Positions 5,519-6,176 of a stretch of DNA of 6,176 bases are shown one piece after another. The notes under the pieces were generated by a model. That model had not been told where the DNA came from and did not search any database. It worked only from the letters and a program-made list of their open reading frames with translations. A program made the position numbers and the translations under genes. Source of the DNA: Flavobacteriales bacterium (lineage in GTDB: Bacteria > Bacteroidota > Bacteroidia > Flavobacteriales > BACL11); contig JABHQB010000152.1 in assembly GCA_018695965.1 (NCBI GenBank), positions 1 to 6,176 on the forward strand, in the 5' to 3' direction. How positions within the stretch are numbered: the first letter of the stretch is position 1; the number at the start of each line of letters is the position of its first letter.

Positions 5519-5526
5519 TATGTTTG
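5519..5526 (+). promoter_or_regulatory. Putative -7 box (TATGTTTG) of the nucleotidyltransferase gene
   Basis: This is an exact TAnnTTTG match, 20 bp before the ATG at 5547, directly after the tRNA-Leu terminator. The implied leader is about 12-15 nt, A-rich and without a Shine-Dalgarno sequence. Confidence 0.6.
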
Positions 5527-5546
5527 CCAATCAATAAAATAAAAGT

Positions 5547-6176
5547 ATGAAACCAACATTATTAATTTTAGCAGCAGGGATGGGAAGCCGATATGGTGGA
5601 TTAAAACAAATAGATGGAATAGGGCCAAATGAAGAGCCTATTATTGAATATTCCATATATGATGCAATAAACTCAGGATTTGGTAAAATTGTTTTTGTAA
5701 TACGGAGAGAGTTTGATGAAGCATTTCGGAATAGATTTGATAAGTTTAAAAATAAAATAATCATAGAATACACTTATCAAGAAGTAAACCCTAAAGTAGA
5801 GGGAATTATAACTGTTGAGCGTACAAAACCTTGGGGGACATCTCATGCTGTATTAGTAGCAAAAGACGTTATAAATGAACCATTCGCAGTTATAAATGCA
5901 GATGATTATTATGGATCCGAATCTTATAAACTAATAGCAGATTTTTTAACAAAAGAATGCTCCCCTTCATTAATGGCAATGATAGGATATACTTTACACA
6001 ATACATTGTCGGAACATGGTACGGTTAACAGAGGGGTGTGTGAATTAGACTCAGATAATAATCTTGTGGAAGTAATTGAAAGAACAAAAATTGCGGAACA
6101 AAATGGAGTGGTAAATTATAATGTAGGTGCAGATGATTCACTAGGTACGGTAGATAAAAATGTGCCAGTTTCAATG
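5547..6176 (+). CDS. Nucleotidyltransferase family protein (sugar-1-phosphate type), 3'-truncated
   Basis: The frame runs from the ATG at 5547 for 210 codons to the window edge with no stop. The protein begins MKPTLLILAAGMGSRYGGLKQ, the G-x-G-x-R...K nucleotide-binding loop of the NTP_transferase (GT-A fold) family. KPWGTSHAVL (94-103) and VINADDYYG (115-123, the metal-binding acidic pair) follow at the expected places. The family joins an NTP to a sugar 1-phosphate to give an NDP-sugar, so a cytoplasmic role in cell-surface glycan precursors or nucleotide-sugar metabolism is plausible. The exact sugar and nucleotide cannot be assigned. The segment TLHNTLSEHGTVNRGVCELD is consistent with the substrate-binding part of the fold. 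Related proteins are around 300 aa, so roughly a third is missing on the right. The start is supported by the promoter-like element 20 bp upstream. Confidence 0.88.
   Translation, partial: MKPTLLILAAGMGSRYGGLKQIDGIGPNEEPIIEYSIYDAINSGFGKIVFVIRREFDEAFRNRFDKFKNKIIIEYTYQEVNPKVEGIITVERTKPWGTSHAVLVAKDVINEPFAVINADDYYGSESYKLIADFLTKECSPSLMAMIGYTLHNTLSEHGTVNRGVCELDSDNNLVEVIERTKIAEQNGVVNYNVGADDSLGTVDKNVPVSM

Noticed and set aside
5266..5773. Short open frames of 80-94 codons over the prs/tRNA-Leu intergenic region and antisense to the nucleotidyltransferase
   Set aside because: They run through tRNA-Leu, its terminator and the promoter elements, or oppose a conserved coding start. The peptide resembles translated tRNA sequence (for example PGGGIGRRVGLKHQ), a common annotation artefact.
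1..6176. CRISPR array, insertion sequence, prophage or defence island
   Set aside because: I saw no spaced direct repeats, terminal inverted repeats, transposase, integrase or nuclease-like genes. Gene content and base composition are even and core-like throughout.

Overview
The window looks like chromosomal DNA of a member of the Bacteroidota, most likely a flavobacterium-type lineage. The evidence is a low-GC sequence, a gene for a type IX secretion (T9SS) cargo with a type B C-terminal sorting domain, and an adjacent PorP/SprF-family outer-membrane protein. In addition, five promoter-like TAnnTTTG elements, the form of the -7 box used by the Bacteroidota primary sigma factor, lie just upstream of transcription units, and most starts lack a Shine-Dalgarno sequence. 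No phage, transposon, CRISPR array or defence genes are visible.

Layout from left to right. (1) At 1-500 (+) is the 3' part of a HAD-family phosphatase whose start lies outside the window. It overlaps tail to tail by 29 bp with (2) a minus-strand unit read from 2880 down to 472: a small secreted SprB-repeat protein with a type B sorting domain, then a PorP/SprF-like protein coupled to it by a TAATG junction, then methylmalonyl-CoA epimerase (mce). (3) Upstream of this unit, at 2881-3060, are a tRNA-Cys(GCA) gene, its terminator, and the promoter of the secreted-protein gene packed directly against the terminator T-tract. (4) At 3061-5278 (-) is the widely conserved housekeeping cluster prs - rplY (ctc-type bL25) - pth, running in that order towards the tRNA-Cys gene. 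(5) The divergent region 5279-5546 carries the prs promoter, a tRNA-Leu(CAA) gene with its terminator, and the promoter of (6) a sugar-nucleotidyltransferase-type gene on the plus strand. That gene starts at 5547 and runs off the right edge without a stop.

The genes fall into three groups. One covers translation and nucleotide supply: PRPP synthase, ribosomal protein bL25, peptidyl-tRNA hydrolase and two tRNAs. The second is an export pair: a secreted cargo and the outer-membrane protein likely to receive it. The third is a set of metabolic enzymes: the epimerase, the HAD phosphatase and the nucleotidyltransferase.

Most of the window is ordinary core genome. The most unexpected item is a perfect 30-bp palindrome inside the pth coding sequence (3519-3548), which encodes the same nine-residue peptide on both strands. 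I found no convincing new multi-gene system. The secreted-cargo/PorP pair is the only part with an accessory character.
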